Source: Planctomycetales bacterium (GTDB taxonomy: Bacteria; Planctomycetota; Planctomycetia; Planctomycetales; Planctomycetaceae). From it: a stretch of 64,000 nucleotides of DNA. A program made the position numbers and the translations under genes. The stretch covers positions 1 through 64,000 of the forward strand of contig JANQPT010000009.1 of NCBI GenBank assembly GCA_028285345.1. Direction: 5' to 3'. Every line of letters begins with the position of its first letter. Position 1 is the stretch's first letter. Below the pieces are notes generated by a model, which saw only the letters and a program-made list of their open reading frames with translations, was not told where the DNA came from and searched no databases. Below, piece after piece: positions 8,498 to 17,630 of this stretch.

Positions 8498-9961
8498 CTA
8501 TTCGTCGATCGCCTTTTGGAAATCGGTTTTCAGGCTTCGCATGTAGGCCCGCCATGCCAGGGTCATGGCCTCGCGGTCTTCGCCGAAGGCGCGGTCGAAT
8601 AGTTTGAGCAGCACATCGGGGTTCAACGTGACATCGGGCGGCATTTGCGCCAGCAGCGCGTAATACTTCATCAGGTTGTCGAAGTGGTTTTCCATGAGGA
8701 AATGCGTTAGCGCCCAGGCCTGAGCGTAGGCATGCAGCTTCGAGCCGTGGGATCCGGCAAATACGAAGATCTGGTCCGTTACAATGAAGTCGATGTTCGA
8801 GTGGACAGTGTCGCTCGCCAGGGCGCGGTAGAACACGAGCCGATTTTCATTGACGGATCCGACGCCGCTCCATGTCGACTCAGCAGGAGTTTCAAAATAG
8901 GTGGCCAGTCCTTCATGTGCCCAGCTGGGGATGCGAATATGCCGCGGCAAGAGCCCGGTATTCCCCGCCATCTGGTGCGTGGCTTCGTGCGTGACGACTT
9001 TAATGTCGGATCGCTCTTGTGCGGCGGAGACCATTACGCCCATCGTATTTGTATTGCGGACAATGATTTTGGCTTGCGGACTGCGGGCGCGGACAACGCG
9101 CTTTTTCTGATCCTGCAACTCATCCATGTAATCTTGCAGTATCTTGAAGATTTCATCGGAGGCGTTGTCGTAAAAGATACTGACGTTACGGTTGGGATCC
9201 CAGAATCCGACGGCACTGGTCAGAACGGGATTAATCGATTTCGAAAAGTCGTGATAGTCTTCGAATTCGCGGAACAGGATCACGCGCAGCCGCTCCTGAG
9301 GGATGTCCAACTCGACGTCCTCCAGGGCAAACATCATGACGAAGGTTTCGTAAACCTGTTCCAGCAATCGCAATCGCTCGACGGCGCGGGGGGGACGACG
9401 GCGCGCTCCGGTGATTCGAGACTGCTCCGCCTTGTCGTTGGTATCGTGCAGCATGATGAAGTGATTGCTGCGCGCAATTTTCATGCTGCCGCGATCGAGA
9501 ATCGCCTTGATCTGCTCCTCTTCGGCCTCAGTTTCGGGGAGCGGCTGGTCGATGCGTTCTTTGAGTGCCTTAATCCTGGCAGCACCCTCATGATCGGGAT
9601 CGATCTCTAAGACCGCGTCGATGGCCTCGTAGTACTGGTTCAGCAGCGCGTGTTTCAAAGCCCACTTCGCTACGTCGAACATCATGCCGGCGTCCTTGGC
9701 CGTCCTGGCCTCGTTCTTCATTCGAGTGAATCTGGCCGGATTGGTGGTCACTTTATGAACGGTGACCTTAGCGGGCTCGAAGTACAAAGTCCCGAATTTG
9801 TGCTGTAGCCGGACTTCTCGCCCAACCTTGACGCGACCTTCGAGGATGATCTTCAACGGCGACCCGGGCAGCCGGTATTCCAAAAAGTCGGCGTGCGCTG
9901 CCTGCGAGGTCCACAGGCAACAACTGAGGGTCAGCACGAGAAAGACGGCTGGGCGGGACAT
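8498..9961 (-). CDS. DUF1570 domain protein (putative exported metallopeptidase-like)
   Basis: This is an exported protein of 487 residues. The signal peptide MSRPAVFLVLTLSCCLW ends at AHA. The N-terminal part carries a segment that looks like a surface-binding module (LEGRVKVGREVRL). The C-terminal half has the DUF1570 core with VVTHEATHQMAGNTG, an HExxH-like HEATH motif, followed by SWAHEGLATYFE, which matches the gluzincin-like arrangement of a zinc site plus a downstream Glu. Activity has not been shown for DUF1570, so a peptidase role is inference. The start at 9961 is preferred over 9967 because GGAAGG then has an 8-base spacing. The upstream gene on the same strand ends 43 bp away. Confidence 0.82.
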   Translation of the reverse strand: MSRPAVFLVLTLSCCLWTSQAAHADFLEYRLPGSPLKIILEGRVKVGREVRLQHKFGTLYFEPAKVTVHKVTTNPARFTRMKNEARTAKDAGMMFDVAKWALKHALLNQYYEAIDAVLEIDPDHEGAARIKALKERIDQPLPETEAEEEQIKAILDRGSMKIARSNHFIMLHDTNDKAEQSRITGARRRPPRAVERLRLLEQVYETFVMMFALEDVELDIPQERLRVILFREFEDYHDFSKSINPVLTSAVGFWDPNRNVSIFYDNASDEIFKILQDYMDELQDQKKRVVRARSPQAKIIVRNTNTMGVMVSAAQERSDIKVVTHEATHQMAGNTGLLPRHIRIPSWAHEGLATYFETPAESTWSGVGSVNENRLVFYRALASDTVHSNIDFIVTDQIFVFAGSHGSKLHAYAQAWALTHFLMENHFDNLMKYYALLAQMPPDVTLNPDVLLKLFDRAFGEDREAMTLAWRAYMRSLKTDFQKAIDE

Positions 9962-10004
9962 GAACATTCCTTCCGCGGGCGATGACGACGGCCCGAGCGG
10001 CATA

Positions 10005-12536
10005 TCACTTAGAAAACAATCTCTTCAAGAACGAATTCGATGCCGGGGGCTGGTTGACCTTGACGTTCGTCGGCATTCCGCCCACGGGCGGGTTCAACTG
10101 CGACAGATCCACGTCTTCCGAGCCGTGGATCGTACACAGCGCGCGAAAGAGGGCGGGATCGATGTCGGCGGAAATCTCACGATATGAGCCGTCGGCAAAC
10201 AAGACATGCGCGCCGCGCTTCTTAAGGCCGGCCGATCCAAATCCAGTCAACTCGTCAAAGTACGGTTCGCGGGCGCCGCGAATTGTCGCACCGCCCCCCT
10301 GCACCCAAGGGCCGGAAAGCTCTCCTGAGCCGATCATCATAATCGTACTTGAGGCGCCGTCTGTCATTTGGCGGGGTTTGGCCACCGAATCATACCCGAA
10401 AATGCCTGCGCGCGGGTCATTACGATCGAGTGCGGCCGCCAAGACGTTCGGCCCGTCCTCGACGCCCGACATGCCCACGAAATGTGTCAATCCCAGGCCA
10501 TCGTATGGAAATCCCTCCCATCGCACCGTGTTTGCGGCGGGATTAATGAATTGGGGAATCACTGTTCCCGCCAGCTTGCGGTTTTCTGCATGAGTCATCC
10601 AATCCTTGTCGAAATTGAATCCGACATAGACGTGCTGTTGATTCAAGTAGGGCAGCAGTTCCGTCATCCAACTGTAGCCTGCCAATGTGGGCAGGTCCGG
10701 CAGTCTCTTGACTCCGCGAAGTTTTCCCTGCTGTTCGTTACTCAGAAACGCCAAGCCGCCGACGATTGACGGGAAACTTCCTTGGACGATTCCGTCGCCG
10801 GTCAGGGAATTCCCGGCAGCCCGCATGACAGAGGCGACGATCGAGGACATGCGCGGCGGTGCGCTCATGACCAACTCGATCCTCAAGGTCGGGCCGGTCG
10901 TCTTGATTGTGTACCGAAAGTTGATGTTCGCCCGGCGGAGGCTTAAGCTGGTGTCTCGATTGTTGTTATTTGCATTCGTGTTGTTGTTGGTAGGCCCAAA
11001 TCCCGCGCCGCCGATGCGCGGCGCCCCGTTGCGCGGCACGATCCGTCCGGAATTCCCGTCGTCGTCGTCATCATCATCATCGCCACGTCGGTTGCGCCGC
11101 CGCTCGCGCCGCCGGTCTCGCGCCCGTCCCCGCGGGTCATCATCGTCGTCTCTGCGTTGTAGACGGTATGTGCCCTGAGCTTCGCCGATTTCTTGGTTCG
11201 TTTCAAAAACGTCGGGAACTTCTGTGTTGTCCCGGAAAAGGTTCCGTCTGCGGCTCTGACGCCGGCCTCGAGGTTCACGTCCGTCGTCATCGTCATCGTC
11301 ATTGTTGCGCCCGAAGCCGCGCGGCGCGTTGCCGCCGGCGCGTCCTCTCGGTGGAGAATTGCCACCACCGGTGCGCCGTCCGGTCGGCGTATTTCGATCC
11401 GCCGCCCGGTCGCGGTTTTTGGCTTCCGCCAACGTCATTTCTAACGACGCTTCTGCCTCGAGCTTGGACTTGAGTGCGTCCAAGATTGTCCGAGCGCGCC
11501 GCTCCATTTGCAGGGCGGCGCGATTTGATTCGAAAGCAAATCCCATCACGATCGTCATGGAATCACCGGAAATCGGCGACGTGGATGAATTTCTGTTCGC
11601 GGCGGCTCGCCGCTGTTGAGGCGCTCGCGAAAATCCGGTGGCCGAAGAGAGTTCCTCATCTTCGTCGTCGCCGCGACTAAACCCGCGGCCCGCACGTTTT
11701 GGCTTGGCTGCGGCCGGGCGGTTGCGTTGATTCTGTTTCGTCGGTTTCGTCGGAATGGTCATCGCGAAACCGAGAGGCGCGGTGACTTTCGAGGAATGGG
11801 CCGAAAAACTCGGAAAACCGTGATGGGCCAGCAGCGGCAAATAGGACTCGGCATCGCCGGCCACCCAATATCCGGCGTGCTCCGTTTGCGCGACCGCCAG
11901 ACCGATCCTCAAAGGCCCTCCCATGGGCCGCTTCATTGCCGCTTCAATAGTTGGGCGGCGGCCGACCATAAAGATGCGATCGTCCACATAGGCGACAGCG
12001 TTCTCGACACCGGTGAACGAGTGCAGCGCATGCAGTTCCTTGCCGTCGATCTTCCCGAGCGGCTGGGCAATCTGCAGCCCGATTCGCATCTTCGCCCGGT
12101 CATAGGGAGTTTTCATTTTGACGCAGACTGCACTGTCATTGGTCTGCGGATTTGAGCCGACCCAGATTTCATCCACGTTTTCGATCACGAGTCCGCACCG
12201 ATTTAGGATACTCGAAGCGGGACGCAGAGCTGCGAGGAAATCGGTGCCCGTGGCGGCGGTGATTTGCGACAGACTGTCGATCTTCGCGCCGACTGCAACG
12301 GTCAGAGAATCGGGGAGGAGTTCCCGCAGAGAGGCGGCGAAGGCCGGAGCCGGCGCCGCTTTCTTTTTCGGCTCGTTCTTCGGCTTCGGCTTGGCTTGTT
12401 TTTTGGGCTTGGGGTCGATGACCACAATACCGCCCTGATTGTTCGGTTTCTTGTCTTTCTGCTCCTCGTCGCCGCCGGAACACCCCGCTGCGGCCAAGCA
12501 CGTTGAAACCGTAACAACCAGCCAGAGACGTCTCAT
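10005..12536 (-). CDS. DUF1559-containing lipoprotein with Asp/Arg-rich linkers
   Basis: This is a large lipoprotein of about 843 residues. The N-terminus MRRLWLVVTVSTCLAAAGC has a lipobox with the lipidated Cys at residue 19. Residues about 25-55 are a Lys/Pro linker. The middle is interrupted by low-complexity tracts of Asp runs alternating with Arg/Gly (plus-strand coordinates about 11050-11130 and 11280-11360), encoded partly by GTC/ATC trinucleotide runs. The C-terminal third is a DUF1559 domain, recognisable from TELLPYLNQQHVYVGFNFD, GMSGVEDGPN, TDGASSTIMMIGSGE and AHVLFADGS. DUF1559 usually follows a type IV prepilin helix; here a lipid anchor replaces it. GGAGA lies 8 bases before the chosen ATG. 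The function is unknown. Confidence 0.85.
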   Translation of the reverse strand: MRRLWLVVTVSTCLAAAGCSGGDEEQKDKKPNNQGGIVVIDPKPKKQAKPKPKNEPKKKAAPAPAFAASLRELLPDSLTVAVGAKIDSLSQITAATGTDFLAALRPASSILNRCGLVIENVDEIWVGSNPQTNDSAVCVKMKTPYDRAKMRIGLQIAQPLGKIDGKELHALHSFTGVENAVAYVDDRIFMVGRRPTIEAAMKRPMGGPLRIGLAVAQTEHAGYWVAGDAESYLPLLAHHGFPSFSAHSSKVTAPLGFAMTIPTKPTKQNQRNRPAAAKPKRAGRGFSRGDDEDEELSSATGFSRAPQQRRAAANRNSSTSPISGDSMTIVMGFAFESNRAALQMERRARTILDALKSKLEAEASLEMTLAEAKNRDRAADRNTPTGRRTGGGNSPPRGRAGGNAPRGFGRNNDDDDDDGREPRGRRQSRRRNLFRDNTEVPDVFETNQEIGEAQGTYRLQRRDDDDDPRGRARDRRRERRRNRRGDDDDDDDDGNSGRIVPRNGAPRIGGAGFGPTNNNTNANNNNRDTSLSLRRANINFRYTIKTTGPTLRIELVMSAPPRMSSIVASVMRAAGNSLTGDGIVQGSFPSIVGGLAFLSNEQQGKLRGVKRLPDLPTLAGYSWMTELLPYLNQQHVYVGFNFDKDWMTHAENRKLAGTVIPQFINPAANTVRWEGFPYDGLGLTHFVGMSGVEDGPNVLAAALDRNDPRAGIFGYDSVAKPRQMTDGASSTIMMIGSGELSGPWVQGGGATIRGAREPYFDELTGFGSAGLKKRGAHVLFADGSYREISADIDPALFRALCTIHGSEDVDLSQLNPPVGGMPTNVKVNQPPASNSFLKRLFSK

Positions 12537-12906
12537 GATGACATTCTCCATTTTGGATTGATCTGCCGCCCCACGCGACTAGACGATGCTGCTCAGCGGA
12601 GACGATCAACGAAGCGCGGCTCTGCTTCCGACTCACGAGTTGACGTGCGCTGCTTGACAATGAACGCCGACAATATAGGGTGCGTCGCTGTCGCGCAGGA
12701 ATACCGCCATGGTCGAGCTCTCGACAGAGTCCGCACCTCCGATAGGTTGGCAGACCCGAGTGTCTCATAGTTGATTGGGCAAGTCAAGAAATTCGCCGCT
12801 TGGACGACCGGGCGCGCAGGAAAGATTAATGGCTGTTGCCCCAAAATCTGCCTGAATGCGTCGTGCCAGGCCTGGATTCGATCAAACTTCGGCCGAGTTC
12901 AATGGT
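12537..12906. other. Intergenic region, no gene supported
   Basis: This is the gap of 370 bases between two minus-strand genes. Open frames on both strands lack codon character and domains. It probably carries the promoter of the DUF1559 lipoprotein gene. A TTGACA occurs on the plus strand near 12655, but a -10 element at the right distance is lacking. No terminator hairpin with a T-tract was seen. Confidence 0.4.
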
Positions 12907-13818
12907 TTAGGGGTCGCGCTTTCGGTACTGCGGTTGCAATCTGGCGATGCCGATGTCGTCCGCGACACGCATCATGTCTGACAGCCGGTCGACTAATGGA
13001 AACTCGACGCCTGCCGCAAATAGCGCCTGAATCTGTTCCGCTTCGTTGGAGCAACAGTAGTTGATTCGCACCCGGTGCAGCGACAGCCGCTTGGTGTGCT
13101 CCGGAGAAACCGATTTGCCGCGATACAATTGAATAAAATCGGCCTGCGCGGCGATTGTTTCGTCGACATATTGCCGGTTGTTGGCCTGCCGCTCCATATT
13201 GCAGATCAGGATTTGTGGGTCGACACGTTTGGCGGCTTCGGCCGCCTGTTTGCCGCAGGCGAGAAACGCTTGATGCCGCCGTTTTTGAGCCACGATGCGG
13301 CGCGCCGTCTTTTCCGCCAATGCCGGTCCACCTTTCAGATGCACGTTGAGCCAGATATTGACCGGCATCATTTGCAGCGCTTCATCCAGTGTGGGAATGC
13401 GCTCTCCTTGAAACCGTGGGTGCTTCCAGCGACCCGCGTCGAGCTTGCGAAGTTGTGCGAGCGTATGTGCTGAAACCGGCCCGGTGCCGTTGGTCGTGCG
13501 GTCCAGGGTTTTGTCGTGCATGAGCACCAGCTCGCCGTCCTTGGTGAGGGCCACATCGAACTCGATCATATGTGCCCCGAGCCGGATCGCTTCACGAAAC
13601 GCCGCTAACGTATTTTCCGGATGAGAGTCGCTGGCGCCGCGATGCGCGCAGATTCCACGCTGAGGCATCGTGATCTTGGCCGCGTCGTCGGCCGCGCGCG
13701 ATGGGCACGCAGGCGCCAAGATGATTCCGCAAATCGTCCAGAAAACGATCTTGTGCAGCTTTCTTGTTCGGTGCGACATGAGAAACTGAAATCCGAGACA
13801 GGGTGAATCGTGCGGCAT
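12907..13818 (-). CDS. Glycerophosphodiester phosphodiesterase family protein
   Basis: This is an exported GDPD that hydrolyses glycerophosphodiesters to an alcohol and glycerol-3-phosphate. The TIM-barrel motifs are present: ICAHRGASDSHPENTLAAF supplies the catalytic His-Arg and the Glu of ENT, and MIEFDVALTKDGELVLMHD supplies the ExD metal ligands and the second catalytic His. A hydrophobic signal (IVFWTICGIILAPA) ends near SRA. The ATG at 13818 has GAGGTG 6 bases upstream; starting at 13779 (MSHRTRK) would give a more normal signal peptide but lacks a Shine-Dalgarno. The gene is divergent from the DUF2079 gene, so 13819-13940 is probably a shared promoter region. Confidence 0.88.
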   Translation of the reverse strand: MPHDSPCLGFQFLMSHRTRKLHKIVFWTICGIILAPACPSRAADDAAKITMPQRGICAHRGASDSHPENTLAAFREAIRLGAHMIEFDVALTKDGELVLMHDKTLDRTTNGTGPVSAHTLAQLRKLDAGRWKHPRFQGERIPTLDEALQMMPVNIWLNVHLKGGPALAEKTARRIVAQKRRHQAFLACGKQAAEAAKRVDPQILICNMERQANNRQYVDETIAAQADFIQLYRGKSVSPEHTKRLSLHRVRINYCCSNEAEQIQALFAAGVEFPLVDRLSDMMRVADDIGIARLQPQYRKRDP

Positions 13819-13940
13819 CGTCAACACCTCGTTCCGATGTCCGGAGTGGATGCGATTGCCGAAGATGGACTAAGATTGGGATTCCAATTGAGGCGGGCTT
13901 CGTCACAACTAGAGAAACCCAACGTATCACGATCTTTCGC

Positions 13941-15977
13941 ATGCCCTATCACTATGAGCCACGGACCGTAATCCATCAACCCCGCGCGGTGTGGGCCGTT
14001 GCGGTGGTGCTGGGTTCCGTTTTGCTGTACAGTGCCGGTCTGCAAATGCTGCTGGAGGAACAGCAGTTGGCCGGGACGATGGTGAGTCGTGCTTTGTGGC
14101 AGAGCGTCGTCGGGCGACTGGGAGGCGAGGTCAAGTTTCAACCGGCGACCGGTTCGCTCAGCGCGGTCGTGCCGTTTTTCAACGTCCTGTGCCTGACCAC
14201 CCTCTGCAGTATGTTCACTTGGTGGGTGGGCGCCGCTGGTTTGTGGAGAAGACGGGGCGGTAATTTCTGGAACTCCCTGTTCCTCTGGGGCTGGCGCGGC
14301 TGGCGGTGGTTGGCGATTCCCATCGCGTGGAGCCTGCTCTGGCTGTTTCCGCTTGGCGATGCTTGGACGTTGCTGCTGACGGCGACGACTCCCTTCTGGT
14401 GGACGGCCGGCTGCGCAGGCTGGGCGGCGGAATGGTTTTTCTTGCTTTCCGCCGAAAACAAATCTGCGGCGGACGGATCGGCTGTCGACAATTATCGTTT
14501 ACCGCTGTCCGTCTGGGTGGCGACGGCGGTCTTTGTGGCTTGTTTTTTCGTGATGAACCGCCAATTGTACGCCGGGCTGCAGACTCCGCACGGCGACTCG
14601 GCGATGTATGAAGAGCATCTGTGGAATCTCACTCACGGCAAGGGATTTCGCAGCTTTTTGGACTACGACACGCAAAGGCAGCCGCCGCAATTTCGGTTGT
14701 TTTTGGGCGAGCACATTCAAGTCGTGCACGTGTTGTTGCTTCCGTTGTATCTGCTGTGGCCGTCGCACCTGTTGCTGGAACTGTCGGAATCGCTGGCGCT
14801 GGGCAGCGGAGCGGTCGCGGTGTTTTGGATAACCCGCCGCCACACGACGTGCACTCGGACGGCAGCATTGCTGTCCTGCGCGTATCTGTTGTACTTCCCG
14901 ATGCATTACTTGGACATCGCCGTCGATTTCAAGACGTTTCGGCCGATTTGCTTTGGCGTTCCGCTGATTCTGTTCGCGCTCGACCAATGGGAGCGGGGTC
15001 GGCCGAAAACGATGTTGTTGCTGCTGGCGCTGGCGCTGTCGGCCAAAGAGGACTACGCAATGATCATCGCCCCGCTGGGCGTATGGATCGCTCTGACCCG
15101 GCCGTCGTCGGTCGCGGAAATCGCCGCACGCCGGCAACGGTTCTGGTGGGGCGGCTCACTGGCGGTGTTTGGCTTGTTGTATTTGATCGTTGTTGTCAAA
15201 TTTGCGATTCCGCTATTTCGCGGCGGAGATGTGCACTATGTCCGGTACTTTCCCGAGCAACTTGGGGAAACTCCGGGCGAGTTGGTGGTCAGTCTGCTGC
15301 GGCACCCGCTGGTTACGGCGGGATATCTCTTCACATTGGCGAATCTCCTGTTTGCATTGTCGCTGTTGCTGCCGTTGGGAGGCGTGCCGTTGCTCTCGCC
15401 CTCGCGATTGGCGGTGGCGGTTCCGTTGTTTGGCGTGCTGTGTCTCAATCAGATCGCACAAAACACGCAGCACCATTTTCACGCCCCGCTGGTGCCGATT
15501 CTCTTCTGGGCCGCTGGTGCGGGACTCGCACGCGCACCGCGCGGATTCGCGCCGCGGTGGGCGTTGGCGTCTTCAATAACCACCGGTCTGTTGTTCAGTC
15601 TTTCTCCGGCGGGCATCACGTTTTGGGATCCGGGGTCGGCCGGTTATTGGCGGCAGTGGTACCTTCCGGGTGAACGCGCCGAAAAATTTGCTGCCGTGCT
15701 TGAGCAGATCCCCGCGAGCGCGGTCGTGGCGTCAACTGATTTCGTGCATCCGCGATTCACGCATCATCGGCGGTCGTATGACTATAGCGATTACCGGCCC
15801 CAGGTTCCGGACGATACCGACTACATCGTGATCGATACGCGGCATCGCTACAGCTCGGTCAAGATTCCCGAGGAAGTCAAAGAGTATCGCGATGATCCAC
15901 AAACGTGGGAGTTGCTGCCCGATCAGACGGATGGATATTTCATCATTCTCAAGCGGCGCGAGACTGAACCGCAGTAG
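13941..15977 (+). CDS. DUF2079 multi-pass membrane protein
   Basis: This 678-residue integral membrane protein has about ten or more hydrophobic helices. It carries the DUF2079 pattern: an acidic loop after TM helix (GDSAMYEEHLWNLTHGKGF), then FRLFLGEHIQVVHVLLLPLYLLWPS in shorter recognisable pieces, an ALLSCAYLLYFP segment and the ALSAKEDYAMII motif. DUF2079 proteins resemble GT-C glycosyltransferases and may use lipid-linked sugars, but this is not shown. The start at 13941 (MPYHYEP) is the Met just before the first hydrophobic helix; the open frame reaches 13803 without domain support. It converges with the dehydrogenase gene 33 bp downstream. Confidence 0.85.
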   Translation: MPYHYEPRTVIHQPRAVWAVAVVLGSVLLYSAGLQMLLEEQQLAGTMVSRALWQSVVGRLGGEVKFQPATGSLSAVVPFFNVLCLTTLCSMFTWWVGAAGLWRRRGGNFWNSLFLWGWRGWRWLAIPIAWSLLWLFPLGDAWTLLLTATTPFWWTAGCAGWAAEWFFLLSAENKSAADGSAVDNYRLPLSVWVATAVFVACFFVMNRQLYAGLQTPHGDSAMYEEHLWNLTHGKGFRSFLDYDTQRQPPQFRLFLGEHIQVVHVLLLPLYLLWPSHLLLELSESLALGSGAVAVFWITRRHTTCTRTAALLSCAYLLYFPMHYLDIAVDFKTFRPICFGVPLILFALDQWERGRPKTMLLLLALALSAKEDYAMIIAPLGVWIALTRPSSVAEIAARRQRFWWGGSLAVFGLLYLIVVVKFAIPLFRGGDVHYVRYFPEQLGETPGELVVSLLRHPLVTAGYLFTLANLLFALSLLLPLGGVPLLSPSRLAVAVPLFGVLCLNQIAQNTQHHFHAPLVPILFWAAGAGLARAPRGFAPRWALASSITTGLLFSLSPAGITFWDPGSAGYWRQWYLPGERAEKFAAVLEQIPASAVVASTDFVHPRFTHHRRSYDYSDYRPQVPDDTDYIVIDTRHRYSSVKIPEEVKEYRDDPQTWELLPDQTDGYFIILKRRETEPQ

Positions 15978-16009
15978 GATCGGGTCGAACTTCCGCGTCT
16001 CGCGAACGG

Positions 16010-17014
16010 CTAAAACCACTTCTGCTTGTCTGCGGTCGTCAGCAGTTCATCGCCGCGGACATAACGTCGAATGTTTTCCAGCAACGTTTCGGTATGCCGT
16101 TCAGCGATCCGGGGCGAGGCAGCGGCGACGTGGGGTGTGATCAGCACGTTGGGCATCGCCCACAGGGGGTGATCCGTCGGCAGCGGTTCGACTTCGAAGA
16201 CGTCCAATGCCGCGCCGGCGATCGTGTTGTTCTGCAGGGCTGAGGTCAGTGACGCCAAATCAACGATCGCGCCGCGGCCGATATTGATCAAATAGGCGGT
16301 GTCGCGCATCTGCGAGAACTGTGCCTCGGCGAACATTTTCTCCGTCTCCGGAGTGTGTGGGGCGGCAATCACGACAAAGTCGCTGGAAGCCAATAGCGAG
16401 GGCAATTCTTTGAGCGGCCAGATTTCAGGTAGCACGTCCGGGATCTCGCGGCGGACGGGATCGACGCCGATCACATGCATGCCGAAGGCCCGCGCACGGC
16501 GAGCGATTTCACCGCCGATACTGCCGACGCCGACGATCCCCATCGTGCAGTCGGCTAGGTGTCGTGCGGAGCGGTCGATCGCGCTGACTTGTCCCGGACC
16601 ACTCAAAAAATCGGACCGCGCCTGTTCGCCGCCGACCGGTTCCCAGCGGGCTTCGAGCTGCTGCCGCAGATAGATGTGCAGGTTGCGGGCGAACGTCAGC
16701 ACGTAGCCGAAGACGTGATCGGCGATCACATCGTAATACAGTCCGCGCATGTTCGTCAGCACGCAGGGATGATCGACCAATTCGGGAAACAGATAGTGTT
16801 CCAGACTGGCCGTTGGCGCCTGGACCCATTGCAGCTTTTCACAACGCACCAAGATTTCCGGTGTGAGTTTTCCAAAGAAGGCGGTCGCGTCGGTTGCCGC
16901 TGCTTGTGCCTCGGCTTCGTCGGCCGCATTGACGACTTCCATCGATTCCGCTTCTGCGCAAATGCGCTGCAACCGTGCGTCGTCGACGGGAGGATATATG
17001 ACCATCTTTTTCAT
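16010..17014 (-). CDS. D-2-hydroxyacid dehydrogenase (NAD-dependent)
   Basis: This 334-residue cytoplasmic oxidoreductase interconverts a 2-keto acid and the D-2-hydroxy acid with NAD(H). The Rossmann motif is MGIVGVGSIGGEIARRA, followed by the acidic residue in VIGVD that prefers NAD. The catalytic Arg-Glu-His set fits NIGRGAIVD (Arg), EVEPLP (Glu) and ITPHVAA (His). The ATG at 17014 has AGGA about 12 bases upstream. The substrate (glycerate, phosphoglycerate or another) cannot be told; the protein is shorter than SerA and lacks an ACT domain. It is transcribed toward the DUF2079 gene. Confidence 0.9.
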   Translation of the reverse strand: MKKMVIYPPVDDARLQRICAEAESMEVVNAADEAEAQAAATDATAFFGKLTPEILVRCEKLQWVQAPTASLEHYLFPELVDHPCVLTNMRGLYYDVIADHVFGYVLTFARNLHIYLRQQLEARWEPVGGEQARSDFLSGPGQVSAIDRSARHLADCTMGIVGVGSIGGEIARRARAFGMHVIGVDPVRREIPDVLPEIWPLKELPSLLASSDFVVIAAPHTPETEKMFAEAQFSQMRDTAYLINIGRGAIVDLASLTSALQNNTIAGAALDVFEVEPLPTDHPLWAMPNVLITPHVAAASPRIAERHTETLLENIRRYVRGDELLTTADKQKWF

Positions 17015-17245
17015 CGGCTTGATCTTTCCTTTCTGCCCAAGTAGAACGGAACTCCATCAAGAGCAGCAGGGTTGGTTTTGTCAAGTTCTGGATATCGTTT
17101 TTCGTTGGAGTTTTTTTTCAGCGATGAACTCAGGAATTCACGCTTGCTCTTCCGCGGCTTGTTCGGCAGAATGGGACGCCAACTTCGAGTGCTTGATTGA
17201 GATTACTGATTCTTTCAACATCAGATAGATTCACGAGGCTGGTTG

Positions 17246-17449
17246 ATGCATGTCATCTCATGTGCTGAAAGCGAATCGATTCAAATTGGCGACGGATTAA
17301 CGATCAAGGTTTTGGAAATTCACGACGACCACGTACGAATTGGCATCACTTCTTACGATGGCGCCCCTGACTCTTGCGACGACGAGCCCAGTTATTGGGA
17401 AGAAACGTTATACCTCGAAACGAGTGGAGCAGAATTACTGCTGAATTGA
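17246..17449 (+). CDS. CsrA-like protein lacking RNA-binding residues
   Basis: This small protein of 67 residues aligns with the CsrA core: ESIQIGDGLTIKVLEIHDDH then VRIGI corresponds to the family's GES-x-IGD-beta-strand-VRIGI pattern. The ATG at 17246 has GAGG 7 bases upstream; an in-frame TTG directly before it is also possible. CsrA normally represses translation by binding GGA motifs through the N-terminal LTRR strand and an Arg in the HREE motif. Here the N-terminus reads MHVISCAESES, with no Arg, and the HREE region reads YWEE after an acidic insertion (DSCDDEPS). The protein is strongly acidic. It may not bind RNA. FliW and a canonical csrA are not in the window, and the neighbouring DNA is more AT-rich. 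Confidence 0.7.
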   Translation: MHVISCAESESIQIGDGLTIKVLEIHDDHVRIGITSYDGAPDSCDDEPSYWEETLYLETSGAELLLN

Positions 17450-17630
17450 TCACTAACGATCACAGATTCGGTCACGTTTCTCGTGTCAGGAATCTTCGAG
17501 CGACGCATCGTGCCGCGTTCGCTGACGGCGGCCCCACCATCAAGTCCGGCCGGCGGGTCAGAGTCGCTTAATTGACGACGACTGCCTCCTGACTTAGCGA
17601 ACTATGCCCAACCGCAGTCGGAGCACGACT

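Noticed and set aside
12655-12680. TTGACA as a promoter
   Set aside because: On the plus strand, with no plus-strand gene nearby and the AT-rich match only 14 bases downstream.
12593-12844. Minus-strand open frame in the gap before the DUF1559 lipoprotein
   Set aside because: No start with ribosome-binding site, no domain, and composition like noncoding DNA.
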